Below are positions 40,092 through 40,199 of a DNA stretch of 40,199 nt, in pieces. This DNA comes from an uncultured Clostridia bacterium (GTDB taxonomy: Bacteria; Bacillota; Clostridia; Christensenellales; Borkfalkiaceae), in NCBI GenBank assembly GCA_944327625.1, contig CALVHL010000016.1:1-40199 (forward strand), in the 5' to 3' direction. How positions within the stretch are numbered: position 1 is the first letter of the stretch; every line of letters begins with the position of its first letter. The translations under genes were made by a program, and so were the position numbers. Under the pieces are notes generated by a model that worked only from the letters and a program-made list of their open reading frames with translations, ran no database searches and was not told the DNA's origin.

Positions 40092-40199
40092 GGACGAGCG
40101 GCACATTTCATAGGACAGTGTGGTACACTGTCCGTGTGACGCGGAGAGACCGCGACAAGCCGAGCGTCAGCGTGAGGCGTTGCGGGGACGACCAACGAG
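40092..40199 (+). other. hairpin-rich sequence after repeat copy B
   Basis: GGACAGTGT-GGT-ACACTGTCC (40113-40133) is a perfect 9-bp hairpin, followed by GCGG-AGAGA-CCGC near 40141-40153. No gene start is visible before the window ends. This may be the continuation of the same transcript, and it does not match the 3' part of copies A1/A2. Confidence 0.45.

Overview
The window looks like the replication-origin neighbourhood of an endospore-forming Bacillota (Clostridia-type) chromosome. The evidence is spoIIR, sleB-ypeB and yyaC as sporulation and germination genes, a rpmH-rnpA-yidD-yidC-jag block, dnaN, rsmG, soj/spo0J with a perfect parS palindrome, and a yaaO-tmk-holB-ricT cluster as in Bacillus subtilis. 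Coding regions are GC-rich while the origin-proximal intergenic DNA is AT-rich. Lineage beyond Clostridia-like is a guess; gut Christensenellales-type genomes have this flavour.

Layout. 1-263: three tRNAs (Cys partial, Gly, Val) on the minus strand. 444-3009: trmN6-rsmI-DUF697 operon. 3141-3311: an 8-cysteine ferredoxin. 3457-9264: one minus-strand operon greA-lysS-yaaO-tmk-holB-ricT with a consensus sigma-A promoter and a terminal hairpin. 9512-11183: alaR-alaT pair (Lrp regulator plus aminotransferase), divergent from a small conserved clostridial-type gene. 11640-13200: a repeat-rich interval with tandem repeats, a DUF378 gene and two tandem copies of an unrecognised structured repeat. 13183-16302: a clostridial protein of unknown function, and PEP carboxykinase (GTP). 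16988-17245: a small XRE regulator. 17845-20860: rpmH-rnpA-yidD-yidC-jag. 20955-22061: dnaN. 22062-30389: origin-like territory holding only rsmG, a SLOG-family gene and yyaC, plus nearly 6 kb without convincing genes but with DnaA-box-like 9-mers, tandem repeats and parS. 30390-34297: ftsH, parA, parB. 34335-36698: 2.4 kb of G-rich noncoding DNA with hairpins and tandem repeats. 36699-39754: spoIIR-sleB-ypeB. The right edge holds a strong promoter reading into a third copy of the structured repeat.

Functionally, the window combines translation and replication housekeeping, membrane-protein insertion, origin segregation (ParABS) and sporulation. Two things stand out. First, dnaA is missing from its usual place: dnaN lies directly behind rpmH on the same strand, and the intergenic DNA upstream of dnaN has a DnaA-box / GC-rich / TAA-trinucleotide / AT-rich order. 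Second, a modular repeat with three visible copies (12688-12998, 12999-13195, 39948-40091) keeps its unpaired segments conserved while its stems change sequence in a compensating way. That is the signature of selection on a folded RNA or single-stranded DNA, and I cannot assign it to a known family.
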